A stretch of 64,000 bases of DNA from Sphaerulina vaccinii (GCA_022570795.1 JAKUDP010000008.1:248001-312000), one strand, 5' to 3'; counted from the stretch's first letter, positions 41,947 through 55,004 are shown. Numbers and translations are program-made. Notes: generated by a model from the letters alone, not told the origin.

Positions 41947-43419
41947 ATGTCGGCTCCTCACAGAAAGGACCCAGCATCTCCCGCCAACCTCGTTCCTCCC
42001 TCCACCCCCAAATTCACCTTCTCAGCCTCGATCAATACCAGCAACACTTCAGTCACAATGTCGAAGAACCAAGCTGGCAAGCTACCAGCGCGTGGATCTG
42101 GTCTGTCCGACTCGATTTGGGGTGCGCCTGCCGAACGAGTTGTGCCTGCTCCGATTGACACATCGAACATCACTTCCGTCTACCACGCCTACCTCAACGG
42201 AACACCAACTTCCGCCGACTCCAACACAACACGACTTCTCCCCTGCAACAGCATATACACTCCGCTCTCAGAAACCCACACACTCAACGCAGAAGAGATG
42301 CGTTCCCTTGACAAGGCCGCCACCGACAGCGCCATGCGAGCCAAGTTTCGCGAAGTCGCTGAGCGAAAGATGTCGGAGGCAGCAGCTCGGGTCACTTACC
42401 CACACCTCTACATTGACGCACCGCCACCCACCAAGGTCTGGCCATGGGGCGGCGTCGCAGGAAGCGATGTAGTCAAGCAGCTTCAGATTAAGATTCTTGC
42501 TTCTCTGGCTGGCGGCAATCGCGCTGGTACTGCCCAGCAAACCACCTCGAATGCTCCGATTCCCGTCGTCACTGGTGCTTCGATTGCTCGAGAGGCTGCT
42601 GCTGCCACTCCCGTTGACGAGACGACTTCCATGAACACTACTCCATCGGCCACTAAGACTGCTCCAAGAACCAGCGCTTATCCGCACTACCCACAACCAA
42701 GCCATGTTCAACGTGGTCCAGTCGCGCCTCTTCGGCCTGACATGGACTTCGTCAGCAAAGCGGCCGACCAGATTGAGGAGGCTTACCCTAGCTTTGATGG
42801 CGTCAACAACGTATCCGATGTGGCAAGTGGAATGCGCGAAGTTGCTGCATTGCTGTGCCGCGACTCCTTCATGATGGGAGGTTCCAAGATTCGAGGCCAG
42901 ATGATCATCAACGCCTCTCCAGTAGCCGAGCAGGTGAACAACGAACTTAAGCACCTGCTCGACCACCAGCACTTCAATGTTGGTCAGCAGGTCACCGCAA
43001 GAACCTTGGACATGGAGGCTTTGGCTGCCATGCTGGAGGAACGTGCCAATCTCAAGGATCCAAAAGGCGAGATGGCAGCACCACTCCCAGCAACACCAGC
43101 CGCACCAGTCCCTAATATGGACGCCATCAAGGAAGTCATGGACGAACTCGTCGACATCTTCCCCACTCTGGTGGCCAGTCTACCTGATATGATATCTGGT
43201 ATGCGCGAGGTGGCTGCTATGCTGCAGCGAGATGTCGACAACTATGGCAGCGCCCCAAAAGCCTCTGCCAGTGCTGCAAAGCCTACACCAGCTGCTGAGA
43301 CGGTGCATTCTATTCTTCTGAGTAGTTTCCAAGAACAACCGGTCCCAGATGCTCAGAAGGTGGTCGACATTGCCGCTATGGCTAAGAGCTTGGTGGAGCT
43401 GGCCAACGAATTTAAATAG
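41947..43419 (+). CDS. low-complexity protein of unknown function, tandem paralogue B
   Basis: A 490-aa single-exon protein. It shares with its upstream neighbour GSGLSDSIWGAPAERVVPA (~42094-42150) and EVAERKMSEAAARVTYPHLY (~42352-42411). The C-terminal helical unit appears twice: ASGMREVAALLCRDSF (~42823-42870) and ISGMREVAAMLQRDVDNY (~43192-43245). In both cases a helix ending in YPSFDG or FPTLVAS precedes it. This is an internal duplication of about 120 residues. The linkers are rich in Ala, Thr and Pro. No recognised domain. Its closeness to paralogue A suggests origin by tandem duplication, and the lack of an intron may reflect loss. Confidence 0.75.
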   Translation: MSAPHRKDPASPANLVPPSTPKFTFSASINTSNTSVTMSKNQAGKLPARGSGLSDSIWGAPAERVVPAPIDTSNITSVYHAYLNGTPTSADSNTTRLLPCNSIYTPLSETHTLNAEEMRSLDKAATDSAMRAKFREVAERKMSEAAARVTYPHLYIDAPPPTKVWPWGGVAGSDVVKQLQIKILASLAGGNRAGTAQQTTSNAPIPVVTGASIAREAAAATPVDETTSMNTTPSATKTAPRTSAYPHYPQPSHVQRGPVAPLRPDMDFVSKAADQIEEAYPSFDGVNNVSDVASGMREVAALLCRDSFMMGGSKIRGQMIINASPVAEQVNNELKHLLDHQHFNVGQQVTARTLDMEALAAMLEERANLKDPKGEMAAPLPATPAAPVPNMDAIKEVMDELVDIFPTLVASLPDMISGMREVAAMLQRDVDNYGSAPKASASAAKPTPAAETVHSILLSSFQEQPVPDAQKVVDIAAMAKSLVELANEFK

Positions 43420-43993
43420 GACTGGTTTGAGATGTTTTATTGGAGGGCTTGTGCGAGACAGAAGATGAGACGAGAAGGTATGCTGGCGCCGAGCAGGCAA
43501 GAGAGATAGGTATGCTGGCAACGATGACTGACGGGTTTTCTCTGTCTGTTCGAACCTATTGCTGAGTACCTGGGCTGGCTGAGGAAGAACGAGCTCTGTA
43601 CTTCCTGTGTTAGCTCAGCTGACTAGTCGTCACGAAAGAGTGGCTGGAGGATATCAATGAATGGCATATGTCTATTCAAAATTGATAGTGAAATGCAATG
43701 CTTCAACGTTTCATTACAATTTGATCTATTCGTTCAACTTTTCGGGTATCACGCGAAGCATCATCCTAAGCGACAATGTGCAGCCAGTCCGCCAAACGCC
43801 TACGCTATGCTTTTGCCGTAATACACATCTTGCACGCCTCTCTCTTTCGACCAGGGACGTTACCCACTTTCATCCCGCCGGAGGGAAAGTATCTCCATTC
43901 TACAGAAGATTTCTGTGGCTAGCATGGTCGCGCTTCTCAAGCTAACTCGCAAAGACAGCCTCTCTTTCAGCGGCCAAACAGCAGTGGTGAAGA
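43420..43993. other. intergenic, convergent gene ends
   Basis: Between the stop of paralogue B and the stop of the Utp20 gene. A ~94-codon plus frame (43661-43945) shows no family support. Confidence 0.45.
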
Positions 43994-46900
43994 TCACCAG
44001 CCTCGTCTCTGACTCCTCGCCTCATGACCCTTCTCTTTCTGCTTCGTCTTCTTAACCTCATACTTCCTCTGTTTACTCTTCTGCCACCTCTCTGGCTCAG
44101 AAACGGCTTCAATTCGTCTCTTCTGTCTCCTCTCTTCTCTCCGCAATTTAGCTTCCGATCGTGTGACTGCGAGGGCTGCTAGGTACATTTCTGATCCCAA
44201 CTTCTTTCGGAGAAGTTCGAGAAGTTCTGCCGCGTTGTCTGTGAGAGCCTTATGTAGTTCACCTGGCGATTTGGGCACTGTTGGATCTGTGAGAGCGTAT
44301 AGTGGACGGAGGATAGGCTGTAAGCTGGATGTTGGGACTTTCGGAAGTTGCTTTATGGTCTTCTCCAGGGTGTCCAGAGCGGCTGTGCGGGCGATGATGG
44401 AGAATTTGTCCCCCATGAGCATGGATGAGAGACGGCGGAGAAGATGCGCGAGAGCGGTCTCCGAGGCGCGCTCAGTTGCCTCTGCTTCTTCGCCTTCCTC
44501 GTCGTCAGAAGCTTCTGGACTCTGCACAGCGTTATTGTTCCAAGGCATCTCATTTGCGGCGAAGAATCGTCCTAGATCGGCGAGGTTACGAACGATCTGT
44601 GCTGTGAGAGCTTCATCTGTTCTCAACTCGACGGCTCGTAGTGCTCTGAGTGATACAAGACACAGTCTACGCATGTCTTCTGCGCCAAGTTCAAGTCCGC
44701 CTGAGCCACGCAAAGGCAAGCCCGCAAGGCCATCTCTAGTCTTCGAGCTTGTGCTTGCGAAGTCTGTGAAGTATGCTCCGAGCAGAGATGCAATTGCTTG
44801 CTGGACTCTCGTGTCGTCTGTGGCTGGGAGCTGCTGAACTGCATGCCATGTACCTTCAGAGACCTCGCCGAGACCAACAGCAGGGAAGCGTCTGACGAGC
44901 ACAGCAAATGCTCGCAAAGCGTCAAGCACAACCTGGGGTTGCGTCATCTCCTCTTCTTGCTTAGTCAAGATGTCTTCCACTTTGCCACGGAGACCATTGA
45001 GTTGCTTCTGTGACAATTGTCGCTTCTCGAGCAAAATTGCCCAGCACTGTAGAGCTCCGGCCTTGAGTAGTGGCTTGTCCTTGTTTAGCCAGGTCTCCAT
45101 AATCTTGAGCAGTTGTGCCATCAACTTCTCGTCCTCAGCACGCTCGAATAGCACACCGATCAGCGTAGCTGCCATTGCTCGACACTTGTCATCCGGATCT
45201 CCAACGAGCAATGGCACCAAAGTCCAGAAGATCTCGGGCGCACGTTCGTTGAGCACATCTTCTCCGATCTTGTTGAGCATAGAATTCAAGAACTCCATCA
45301 CGCTCTGTCGTCCTGGTGAATGCTTATACTTGAGATTGGCAACCAAGAATGAGGTCTGCTTCTCCCAGCGATCCTTGCCTTGCGGAAAGTCCATGACAAA
45401 TTGCAAGTAGGCTTTCCTCGCGCTCTGTCTGATCGAGAAGTCGGCATTGGTGACCATGGCTCTGCCAACCTCGTCCATGACTTCGTAGACTTCTGTGATG
45501 ACGATCTTTCGCCCAAGCACAGCATACAGGAATCTGTAGATCACGCCTTGTCGATCTGGCTCGTCGATGTCGATCTTGATGCGCTTGAGTAGAAGTGCGA
45601 TGTCCTTCTCTTTTACTTGCACGGAGCGCTTCTCGCGCAAGACCGATGTCACCAGCTCTAGTGCCGTTTGAGACGCATCTGTTGTACTGCTGGAAGCTCC
45701 TTTGATCATTGAGACAGCCTCTTTGACGTAGACTGGTGCATTCTCATCGAGCTGTTTCATTGGCACACGCATAATCGTGGATAGAAGCCGGACTGCAGAG
45801 AGCTTGACTTCCTCTTGACCTTGAATCAAAGCATCACCGGCCATTGGTAGAAAGCCAGCCATGTTTGTGGCAGTCTGAAGATCTTCGTGGCGACGGACTA
45901 CCTTCCGCAACAGACTGAGGGCAAATGCAATGAGCTTGAATCTGTAAGATGTGGTACTTCCTTTGGGACCAAGCTTCTTCTTCTCGGGTTCAGGCTGGAT
46001 CTCATACCTCTTGCGACGCTCATCAAGCTCGACTTTAGGCGCGTGGGCAGCATTGTCCTCTGCATAGACCTGGTTGACGATCTCCCAACAGAAGCTCAAC
46101 ATGTCTCGGCTATCAGCTTCCGGGTTCTGGTCCAGTCCTTTGCGAAGGCGTAAGAGTAAGTCATCGATCTTCTTGACTGACTTGTTGTCCAGCATTTCAG
46201 AAAGCATATTTCGAACTGGTCGTACTAGTGCACCCAGTCGACGCACAGGAGTCACTCGTGCTAAAAGCTCCATGGTATCGTAGCTCTTACTGCTCTTTAC
46301 TTCCTTCATGCCACTCTTATACTCCTCGGCGTCTTTCTCTTGTCCAGTGACGCCAAAGATGTCGTCCATGATGACATCCATAAGATGTGGAAGACAGTCG
46401 TCGAGGTCTCCTGGCTTGAAGCTCTCCAGACTGCCAACCAGAAGTGAGTGAACAGTGAAAGACAGCACGTGAAGCTGGTATCCACGCTTCAGGGATCCTT
46501 TGAGTTCCTTGAGAATGAAGCCAAAGTAGTTCGGGCCAATGAATTCCAGAATCTGGGCGAGAGCTTTCCTGGTCTGGTCGCGAGCTTCTTGGCTTCGGCT
46601 GCGAAGGACATGACATATGTCGGTAAGCACACCAGGTAGTCGAGAAGTAAAGTCCTCTGTGGGAAGTCCAGACATGAGCTTAACGATAGTCACTGCGATC
46701 GATATTCGACGATCAACAGTAGACTCGTCTTTCTGATGCAGATACTCAAGTAGTGGCCCAAGCTGTTCCTTGATCACGGTGTCGGTAATCGGCCTCTTCT
46801 CAACTGGCAAAGAGTGAAGTCCGTCGACCAATTCTCGCAGCAGCTGAAGCACACGCTTCTCGATAGTCTCGTAATCGTCCTTCTCCTTGTTCTTAAGGAG

Positions 46901-49900
46901 TCCAGTGTATCGTTGGAACGTGGCCCGGAAAGCGTTCTTGTTGAGTGCCTTGCCCAATGCACCGATTGTCTTTCTTGTCTGATTAGCCAGATTCAGCCCA
47001 GACTCACCCTCAGCAGCGTCAAAGACGAAATGCTCCAGTAATGGCAACAAGATGCGAGAAGCATTATTCGAACCCACGTCTGCGGCTTCGCGTTCCAGAA
47101 CTTGCACAGCAGCCATACGACGACGAAGTTGAATGTGTAGCACATTCAAGAAGAATGATGTTTCCTCATCATCGTGGCCTAAAAGTAAAAGGGTTAGCAA
47201 AGATCTCTGGAAAAGCAGGCTGTCTCAATCAATGTCTGTCCTCAAGCCCAGCACCCGAGTGAGTGTGAGCTTGACGAGACACTGAAGCGAGCGCATGCCT
47301 TTTATCTACTGCTTGTACTCACCTCGGATACGTAGACTGTTTATCCTTTGCCAGTCTGGGAACTGCTCGATGATGTGGTTGAGGACCTGACAGTACTCAG
47401 CTCGTACGAGTTCTGACTTCTCATGCATGCCACGTTCGATGCTTGCGAGCACAGCATCTTCAAGTAATGCCATCCACTGTGGCTCATCAGAGTGGTTAGA
47501 TGCTGCGGTCACGAAGAGCTGGACGCAGTAGGAGGAGTCTGTACGATTGACGCGATCTTCGGCATCACGAATGTAGTACAGCAAATTGTGTACCAAGGGT
47601 AGCCATTGCTGGGCAGTGAAGTTCTCACTTGAGGTCTTGATCTTGTTGAAGGCTCCGACTCGTCGCTCGAAGTCCGGCTCGTCCAGTCGTGTGCCTCTTC
47701 GCGCATTCATGTCTGCGCAAGCTTGGGCGATGTCAAGTAGGTCCGCATCGTCTTTCACCAGAGCTGCAAGTACTTCAGAGAGTAGTACACGGCTCTCGGA
47801 ATGCGATATGCGAGAGTAGAGAACGCAGATTGCCTCGTACAAGTTGTCTTTGGCATCGATACCAAACTCCTTGATGAGTGGAAGTATTGTTTTCAGCAGA
47901 CCAGACTTGGTCGATGGTGAGACCTGTCTATTCGGCTTCTTCAGCAGCTCTGTGCAAGTTCTTGTGACGTGAGCAGCCTCTGATGCTGACTCTATACGCC
48001 CAGCAAGCTGAGAGAAAGAGTGCACGCAAGCATCAAGAACTTCCTTAGACGGCTGCGCCTCGATCACAGATCCAATGGCCTTGACGAAGCTCGATACATG
48101 TGACTGAAGCACAGACTCCTCGATGTCAATCGTCACAAGATTGTCCAGGATGTTTTGGAGTATGAAGATCTGCACTTCACTCTTGGTATGCTGTCCCTGA
48201 AGCAGGTCTGCTACACGCTGCAGGATCATACTGCCAGTTTTGGTGAAGAGTGTCGAGGTCGAACTACGTTCACTCCACGCGGAAAATAGTCGAAGAGTGC
48301 CCGAGACTGACTGGGCTGTCTCTGATGCGAAGAGGTCAAGGCGTGGCAGGATCAGCGCTTGTATGATGGTACTGCCATGAGTCTGCGTATCGAAATCTGT
48401 CATAGTCGAGAAGACCTTGACAAGGCACTGAATACCAGTCTGTCGAATTGAGCGTGCCAGTGATACATCCCCTGTATCTTGTTCCATCTTGCGTGCAGCA
48501 CTGACAGTGCACGCCAGAATGCTTCGAACAAGTTTCGGAGCAAACTTCTCCAGACTATCTCCGAGAACTTGCAGCATGTCGTTCATCATATTGACGAAAC
48601 CAAGCTGCTGTCGAAGTGGCGCGGTGATCTGTGGTAAGTCTCCATCGGCCACATCGAGACCCGTGGCTGCAATTGGCTTGAATGTGATGTCCAAGAACTG
48701 CCCGAGTGTCTCCTCGCCGAAACGTGATAGCGCCACGAAGATGGCCTTGCGGCGACCAGCCTGGCCTTCTTTTCCTCCAGCAACGGATCTGCCGTAGAGC
48801 AGACGCAGCATCACAGGCATAAGACTAGCGTGATCTTCAAGTCGGATGCCTTCTTCACCGTCCTCGGTATCTGCTGTGTCATGAAGGAACACAGACAGCT
48901 CTTCACGGAATCTGTTTTCGTCGAGCAGATTGTTGAGATGCTCTTCGTAGCATGTAACAGATTTGTTCTTCCATGATAGCACTGCTTTCAACGCAGACTT
49001 CTGAATTTCCACGTCTCCATTCGCACAGAGAGCAAGCAGGGCATCAAACACAGTATCTGCTTGGTAAAGAACTCTGGGGTTGTTGAATTGCGCGAAGAGG
49101 CTAAGAAGGGCTTTCTGATCTCTACGCGCCCAGCGATCTGAGGCCGAACCTTCTTCGTCGTCTTCAGCCTGTGACCCTGCCCATCTCAACAGGATTGGGA
49201 CAAGCAAGCGCGATCGTTTCTCTGCAATCTGTGGGATCTTGTTCAGAACTTTGAGTGCTTGCGTGCGTGCAGTCAGTGATATCAGCGACACTCTGTGCTT
49301 GTCGAGCACAAGTCGATCTGCTGGTGAGGGCAGGCCACTATAGTCTTCATCGAAGACCTGCTTGCGAATAGCTTGGAGCTTGGATAGATTCGGGCACTCG
49401 AAATTGGAAGAGACCTTGAAGCCATCTGTATTGACATCGACCAGCAGTGGGACCTGAGGCACTGGCTCGTCATCGGACTTGCTGTCTAACCACTTCTGCG
49501 CCAGATTGATCACAACTTCTTCGCCGGCCTTCGATTGACATATAGCCGCAATCGCATCACTTGCATCATCCCATGCCTGCGCAAGGTTGAGGTGAAGCAA
49601 GCCAAATAGATATGTGGGTATAGCTCGCTGCATGACATCTGCTTCGAGCAAAGCCGTGTACTGGGGCGGAAGTCTTCGAATGTTCATGGATATAGATCTG
49701 GCTGTCTCAAGCGAGATCGGAATCGATTCGATCGTGATGGCGCTAGCAAGTATTGCTGGCTCCTCCAGTTTGCGTAGACGATAAAGCTCCTGCAGGAGGT
49801 CCAGAGCATCCTGTCTAATGGAATGAGATGCCATAGAGAGAGCAGAGATGGCAGTGTCTTCGAGAGTCGCAAAGTGCTCGCCATCAAGAGCGGTGGGCTT

Positions 49901-51742
49901 GTACTTTTTGACGTATCGCAGCGTGTTAGACCAGAAAGCAGGCAGAGATGCGGACTCGGGACTGACTTGACACAGCGCGACCCAGAGATCCATTGCGCTC
50001 TTGTTGTCTGGCAGCATCTTCAGTGTCTGCTGTAACACTGGACCTATGATGAAGCTTCGGACGTCTTGAGATGGACTTCCTTTGCCAGCCAGAGCTATTC
50101 GTACAAGCTTGAGAAGGACATCACACAGCTTCTCACTGCTAGCGTCGTCGATGGTCAGATATGGTAAGGCACTCAGTAGCAGATTGGCATGCGCGGTAGC
50201 ATCTGTACTATCTTCTTGCTGCACAGTGATGGTTTCGAATCTGGTCAGCAGGCCTCTGATCGCGGACTTCGAGCACTTCAATTTAAGGTCAGGTTTCTGC
50301 TCTCCAATGCGAGATATAAGCATGAGCAGACCAGCATCGTCAAGTTCGGATTTCTCGATAACGAAGCGCTGCACATGGGTCAAGAGCATTTCGCTGAACC
50401 GGTCAACGCCTAGCCTGAGGACCATATCACATAGTTGCACAAAGTACGGTGCCCATATGCCTTTGCGAAGAGTGTCCAGTGTCTGTACCATGGCCTGAGC
50501 AGCTCCAGTGTTCGCTGTCTGCAGAACCACGGCGTACAGTCCCAGCACTGCCTCTGCAACTCCAGTCTCGAGCGCATTAAGCTTCTCGCAAGCGGTGATA
50601 AGATCTCTGGTCGTCTTCGATACAGCTTTCCAGTCAGTGATTCTGGAGCCTTTGCGCACGGAGACGACTGTGAAGAGCATTGAACTGTAGAACCGGATGC
50701 TGGAGGCGCGAGCAGTATCTACACTTCGACTGGTGTGCGAAAGTATCGTTTCGATCACCGGCTTGAAGCCATCCTGATTGCTGAAGTGGATAAAGTCCGT
50801 GAGAATACCGCAGACAATATGTTCAACACACGCGAGATCATCTTGAGCGAGATTTTCGGCATACCAGAAGGTGCTCGATAGTATAGCAGAGCCTCCGGCC
50901 ACGAGTCCATGCTGCACGCCTTGTATCGCTTCACTGAGCAAGGCCATAATACCTTGCTGGTGCAGATCCGCAGAAGGCTCGCTCGCAATTTCTACACAGC
51001 TACGCAATATGTGCTCTATGATCGTGTCCAAAGGCTTCCGATCTCTTTCGTAGACAATTGCAGCCTTCCGCACAAGGAAGGAGAACGCTTGCGCGGCATA
51101 TCGTACCACGAAAGGCTTCTGCTTCGCTTGTCCAATATAGGGCGCCAGAAGATCGTACAAGGGTCGGAGATTTGGCACCAAGAGCTTCTGTAGGTACTTG
51201 AACAACCACGCGAGGGAGTTGAAGCTCGATTCGATCACCGGCAGATCTTCATGCTTCGATGCGACTGCTAGTACAGTTGCCACTGCTCGTTGGAAGTGTT
51301 TCTCAAACCGTATATCCAGATCCTGCGCCAGTGTTGACAAGAGGTTCAGCAATGGGTCCATCGCCAGCCCATCTCCCTTCTCGATATACTCCATCAACAA
51401 GTCCACAATCTGAGTCTCGTTGTGCAAGACCATAGGCAAATTGTCGCATAGCGGAGCAGCCTCTTTGGCGAATGCGCTGAACGTCGCCGACAGATTTGTG
51501 TCCCTCCATCCTGACAGCGCCTCTCCAAAGAATGTATGTGTTGCTTCGACAGCCTTCTCTTCCTGCTCAACATGTCGTTTTCGTCGGATCGGGTCGATTT
51601 TCAGAGTCGAGATGCGCTCGTTGAAGGACTTCCATCGGTAGTTGCGGTTGTGTTGCGTCGATCGCTTCGAGTTCTGCTTCGGCTTGACGACTTTACTGGC
51701 CTTTGGAGCCTTTGTGGCCCTTCCTCTCGACATGGACGACAT
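43994..51742 (-). CDS. UTP20: U3 snoRNP protein Utp20
   Basis: Two huge exons (51742-47323 and 47178-43994) with a 144-bp intron (GTGAGT...TTTTAG) join in frame (IRG then HDDEETSFF) to 2,534 aa, close to yeast Utp20 (~2,490). The N-terminus is basic (MSSMSRGRATKAPKASK), followed by YRWKSFNERISTLKIDPIRR, the conserved Utp20 opening. The body is alpha-helical HEAT/ARM-type repeats. DDEETSFFLNVLHIQLRRRM and GPNYFGFILKELKGSLKRGY belong to the most conserved central region (DRIM domain). The C-terminus is a Lys/Arg-rich helix, probably nucleolar. Utp20 belongs to the small-subunit processome and is needed for 18S rRNA maturation. The short intron lies just before the conserved HDDEE block. No frame defect is visible. 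Confidence 0.95.
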
Positions 51743-52246
51743 GGTTTACATGTTTGTACAGAAAACTGCTCGATCAAGCGAAAGTCTTCTCTTCACGCTC
51801 AGAAAGTTTTAGAGAACTGATCCAACGCGCTGGTCGATCTCCCGTCTTGCCGCAACCTTATTCTCCACCAGAGCGCGTCCTCCACAAGAAAAGTGTATAA
51901 CGACGAAGACTTCCATATATCGGACGTCATTTACACCATCCTCAACCTCGAATCCAATATAAGAACAAGATCGAGATCGAGAAGACTAATACTTGAACGG
52001 TTCCGACCGCATACCCAAGATTTGCCACGAGACAATCGACACCCCGAAATCTGCCTCACTTCATCGGCTTCACTTGTCTATTCACATGCTGGCCATGGCG
52101 AAAGCCGTCACATGCTAAACCGCCTTCACATCCATTCACTGTCAGGGACTGTTACCGCCTATAAATATGGCCTCTAAGATGTCAGTCTTCCTCCTCTCAT
52201 CAACCTTCCTTCATCAACATCCACCTCCATCAATATCCACTTCAAC
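51743..52246. other. divergent promoter region between UTP20 and the CWF19-like gene
   Basis: Pyrimidine-rich with several CATCAAC-type motifs just before the 52247 start. No coding feature supported. Confidence 0.5.
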
Positions 52247-54121
52247 ATGGATCCTCATACCATGTTCGACATGGATGTCGACTTAACATTCGACGCAGAC
52301 TACCACATGGGACTGCATGTCGGCCGCACCACAGCACGAGCTGACAGTCACCGCAGCGCGATAATCGGAGATGTCAACGGCAAGTTCTCCGCTGTCTTCG
52401 GGCAGAAGCTGGCCAACATGCAGAAGAAGCAGAACTTTGCCCTTACCATAGTCGCTGGCAATCTCTTCGCGGACCCAGCATCGATGACAGAGGACGACAA
52501 GACACAAGAAGCACAATTGCTGAGCAGTGAAATTGAAATTCCTGTCGCAACCTACTTCACTATTGGTACTCGACCACTTCCTGCTGCTGTTCTTGAGAAA
52601 CTTCGAAGCAACGATGGCGAACTTTGCCCGAATCTCTTCATTCTCGGACGCAAATCCATGATGAAGACGACAGAAGGCTTCAAGATTGTTACGATCGGCG
52701 GCAGCTATGTAGACAAGCACGGAGATCACAATGAGCAGATGCCCGAGGAAGTTGACGACTATACGGCGAAGTATAATGCCGACGATCTTGAAGAAGCAGA
52801 GAGCTTCAAGGACTGCGACATCCTCGTTACCAGCGACTGGCCTGCCGATGTACGCGTCGGTTCCAAGAATGAGTTCGAGGGTCGATCGCCACCCGGGATT
52901 CGAGAGCTTGGTAAACTCGTTACAGCACTCAAGCCACGATACCACTTCTCGACTTCTTCGAGATTCTTCGAGCGCGAACCGTTCTTCCATATCGCAGAGG
53001 ATCCTCGGCCCATCACTCGCTTTGTGAGCATCGGTCCATACGGAACTGTAAAGGCAAGTGGCACAGGCGCTGAGAAATGGATCGCCGCGTACAATCTCGA
53101 GCCATCGGCTCCTTCTCCACCGACCCTGCCCGAAGGCACAACTGCAACACCATTCGCGAGGACCATGAAGCGAAACCTTGGTGGCGATACTCGAGGACAG
53201 CAGAACGGATTTAGATTCTCCAATGGCGGTGGACAACCACAAGATAATCGATCATACAAAAATCCTCGCGGAAGAAGAGGCAGAGGTAATCGCCAACATC
53301 AACAAGCCCCACGCGAGTGCTATTTCTGCCTTGGACTGTCCGCAAACGACGACTCCTTGCACATGATCACCTCAATCGCCGAAAACGCCTACACGACCAT
53401 TGCCAAGGGCCCTCTCACCAAGCATGACACCTTTCCAGGTCTCGACCATCCCTACCATCTCCTCATCATACCTTGCCCTCACCACTCCACAAAGAGAGCT
53501 TTCCTGGCCGAACTCGGAGAAGCAGAAACGAAAGCGATCTACCACGAGATGCAGAGATATCGCGACGGTCTTCACAGCCTGATTACATCCAAAGCGGCCA
53601 AGGGTGCTGATGGAGAGTCATCGCTTGGTGCTGTTACTTGGGAGATCAGCAGAGCTTCCGGCGTTCACCTGCACCAGCAATTTCTTCCCATGCCTGTCGA
53701 GATGTGCACGAACGGAATGATCGAAGCAGCATTCGACGTTCAAGCCGAAAACAACCAGTACCCGAAGTTTGCCAAGACAGAAGCCGAGAAGGCATCGGTT
53801 CTCGAGGGTGATTTCTTCAGAGCTATGATCTGGTCCGAGCAAGGTGAGAAGGAAGTCGTGCTACCACTTGACGAGACCTTCAAATTTGATTTGCAGTTTG
53901 GTAGGAGAGTCTTGGCTAAGTTGCTGGGCATAGAAGACAGGGCACACTGGAAGGACGTAGTGCAGAGCTTGGAGGAGGAGACCGCGGATGGGTTGTTCTA
54001 CAGAGAGGCGTTCAAGAAGTTTGACTTTGGACATACAGACAACCAGCCGGAGAACATCGAGGAGACCGATGAGAATGGTGAGCTGTCCTTGGGTAAGATG
54101 GCTGTTGGAAATGCTGCCTGA
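52247..54121 (+). CDS. CWF19-like protein (Drn1/CWF19L1 family)
   Basis: A 624-aa single-exon protein. The N-terminal part (SAIIGDVNGKFSAVFGQKLA, then FALTIVAGNLFAD and IPVATYFTIGTRPLP) is the metallophosphoesterase-like region of the Drn1/CWF19L1 family. A Gly/Arg/Asn/Gln-rich linker (~residues 325-350) follows. The CwfJ C-terminal domain 1 starts at RECYFCLGLSANDDSLH (~351), continues with HPYHLLIIPCPHHST and reaches the HIT-like motif GVHLHQQFLPMP (~480). CwfJ domain 2 ends the protein (FKFDLQFGRRVLAKLLG, WKDVVQ). In yeast, Drn1 binds and stimulates the lariat debranching enzyme Dbr1, so the likely role is intron lariat turnover. The Cys pair in CYFC is kept; catalytic status of the N-terminal part is unknown. 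Confidence 0.92.
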   Translation: MDPHTMFDMDVDLTFDADYHMGLHVGRTTARADSHRSAIIGDVNGKFSAVFGQKLANMQKKQNFALTIVAGNLFADPASMTEDDKTQEAQLLSSEIEIPVATYFTIGTRPLPAAVLEKLRSNDGELCPNLFILGRKSMMKTTEGFKIVTIGGSYVDKHGDHNEQMPEEVDDYTAKYNADDLEEAESFKDCDILVTSDWPADVRVGSKNEFEGRSPPGIRELGKLVTALKPRYHFSTSSRFFEREPFFHIAEDPRPITRFVSIGPYGTVKASGTGAEKWIAAYNLEPSAPSPPTLPEGTTATPFARTMKRNLGGDTRGQQNGFRFSNGGGQPQDNRSYKNPRGRRGRGNRQHQQAPRECYFCLGLSANDDSLHMITSIAENAYTTIAKGPLTKHDTFPGLDHPYHLLIIPCPHHSTKRAFLAELGEAETKAIYHEMQRYRDGLHSLITSKAAKGADGESSLGAVTWEISRASGVHLHQQFLPMPVEMCTNGMIEAAFDVQAENNQYPKFAKTEAEKASVLEGDFFRAMIWSEQGEKEVVLPLDETFKFDLQFGRRVLAKLLGIEDRAHWKDVVQSLEEETADGLFYREAFKKFDFGHTDNQPENIEETDENGELSLGKMAVGNAA

Positions 54122-55004
54122 GATGCTAAATAGCGAGCGGACTGCACTTACTGTACATTATTGACCTTGATATCATCGGATCCTTGGTTAGAAGAACAAA
54201 TCAAGAGTAATGTACTACCACATCTTCGTTCCTCCTCGCAGATACTGCAAAACGTCCATGCCATCGAGTTCGCATGTAGAGCCCAAACGATATTAATAGT
54301 CCATGCTGAGAGACTTTTCGACTTCATGCTGAATGCTGTACAAGTGCACGTGTATCACTCTCTCTCGCTCTTGAAAGATGCTGCAGGTACCTTATACCAT
54401 CGAGGCTGGAGACGATGCGAGACGAGGGAGATTTAAACCAAACAGAGAGGTTTCTAGGTGAGAGCTCAACGCTTGCACTATAATTGCGAGACAGCCTCCG
54501 CCTTCTCTGCGAGCTGCGCCACTGGGTTTGAAGCTAGGACGATATCGAAAAGAGAGAAGATCTCAATTTGGGACATGCCACATGAACTGACTGTAGGAAT
54601 CTCACGATCTCTAGAGTGGCGAATATGGCATTGAGGTTGAAAACAGCATGCAACCGAAACTTACAGGGAGACTTAAAGCGATGCTCATGTTGACTTTGAC
54701 ATGTGAGTATGCACACCAAGATCTGGAGAGTTCTCTGCATGTGGAGTTGAGCTGCGAGTGTGCAACATACAAGAGCATCCTCTCTTCTACAAGGAAAGAT
54801 GAACGCCACACGACTGGCATACAAGAACTGTCGAGGTTTCGGTTTGGCACTTTGGTAATAGGTCATGTCAAACAGAGGTTAGGGTGATGCTGTACATAGC
54901 TATACTAAACGACGCTGCATTGGCCTGTTCGCACCTCATCTCGATGCACCCACGGCACTTCGCGCGGCTCTATAACTTCTCTCTGCTTTCCTGATATCGA
55001 GGGT
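54122..55004. other. intergenic, no supported gene
   Basis: Frames of up to ~110 codons on both strands are unconvincing. Composition is ordinary. Confidence 0.45.

Noticed and set aside
44163..44837. 224-codon plus-strand open frame
   Set aside because: It lies opposite the Utp20 coding exon. It is a compositional shadow without family resemblance, as are the other frames across 43994-51742.
52283..53242. 319-codon minus-strand frame
   Set aside because: It is the mirror of the CWF19-like gene, whose domains are unmistakable on the plus strand.
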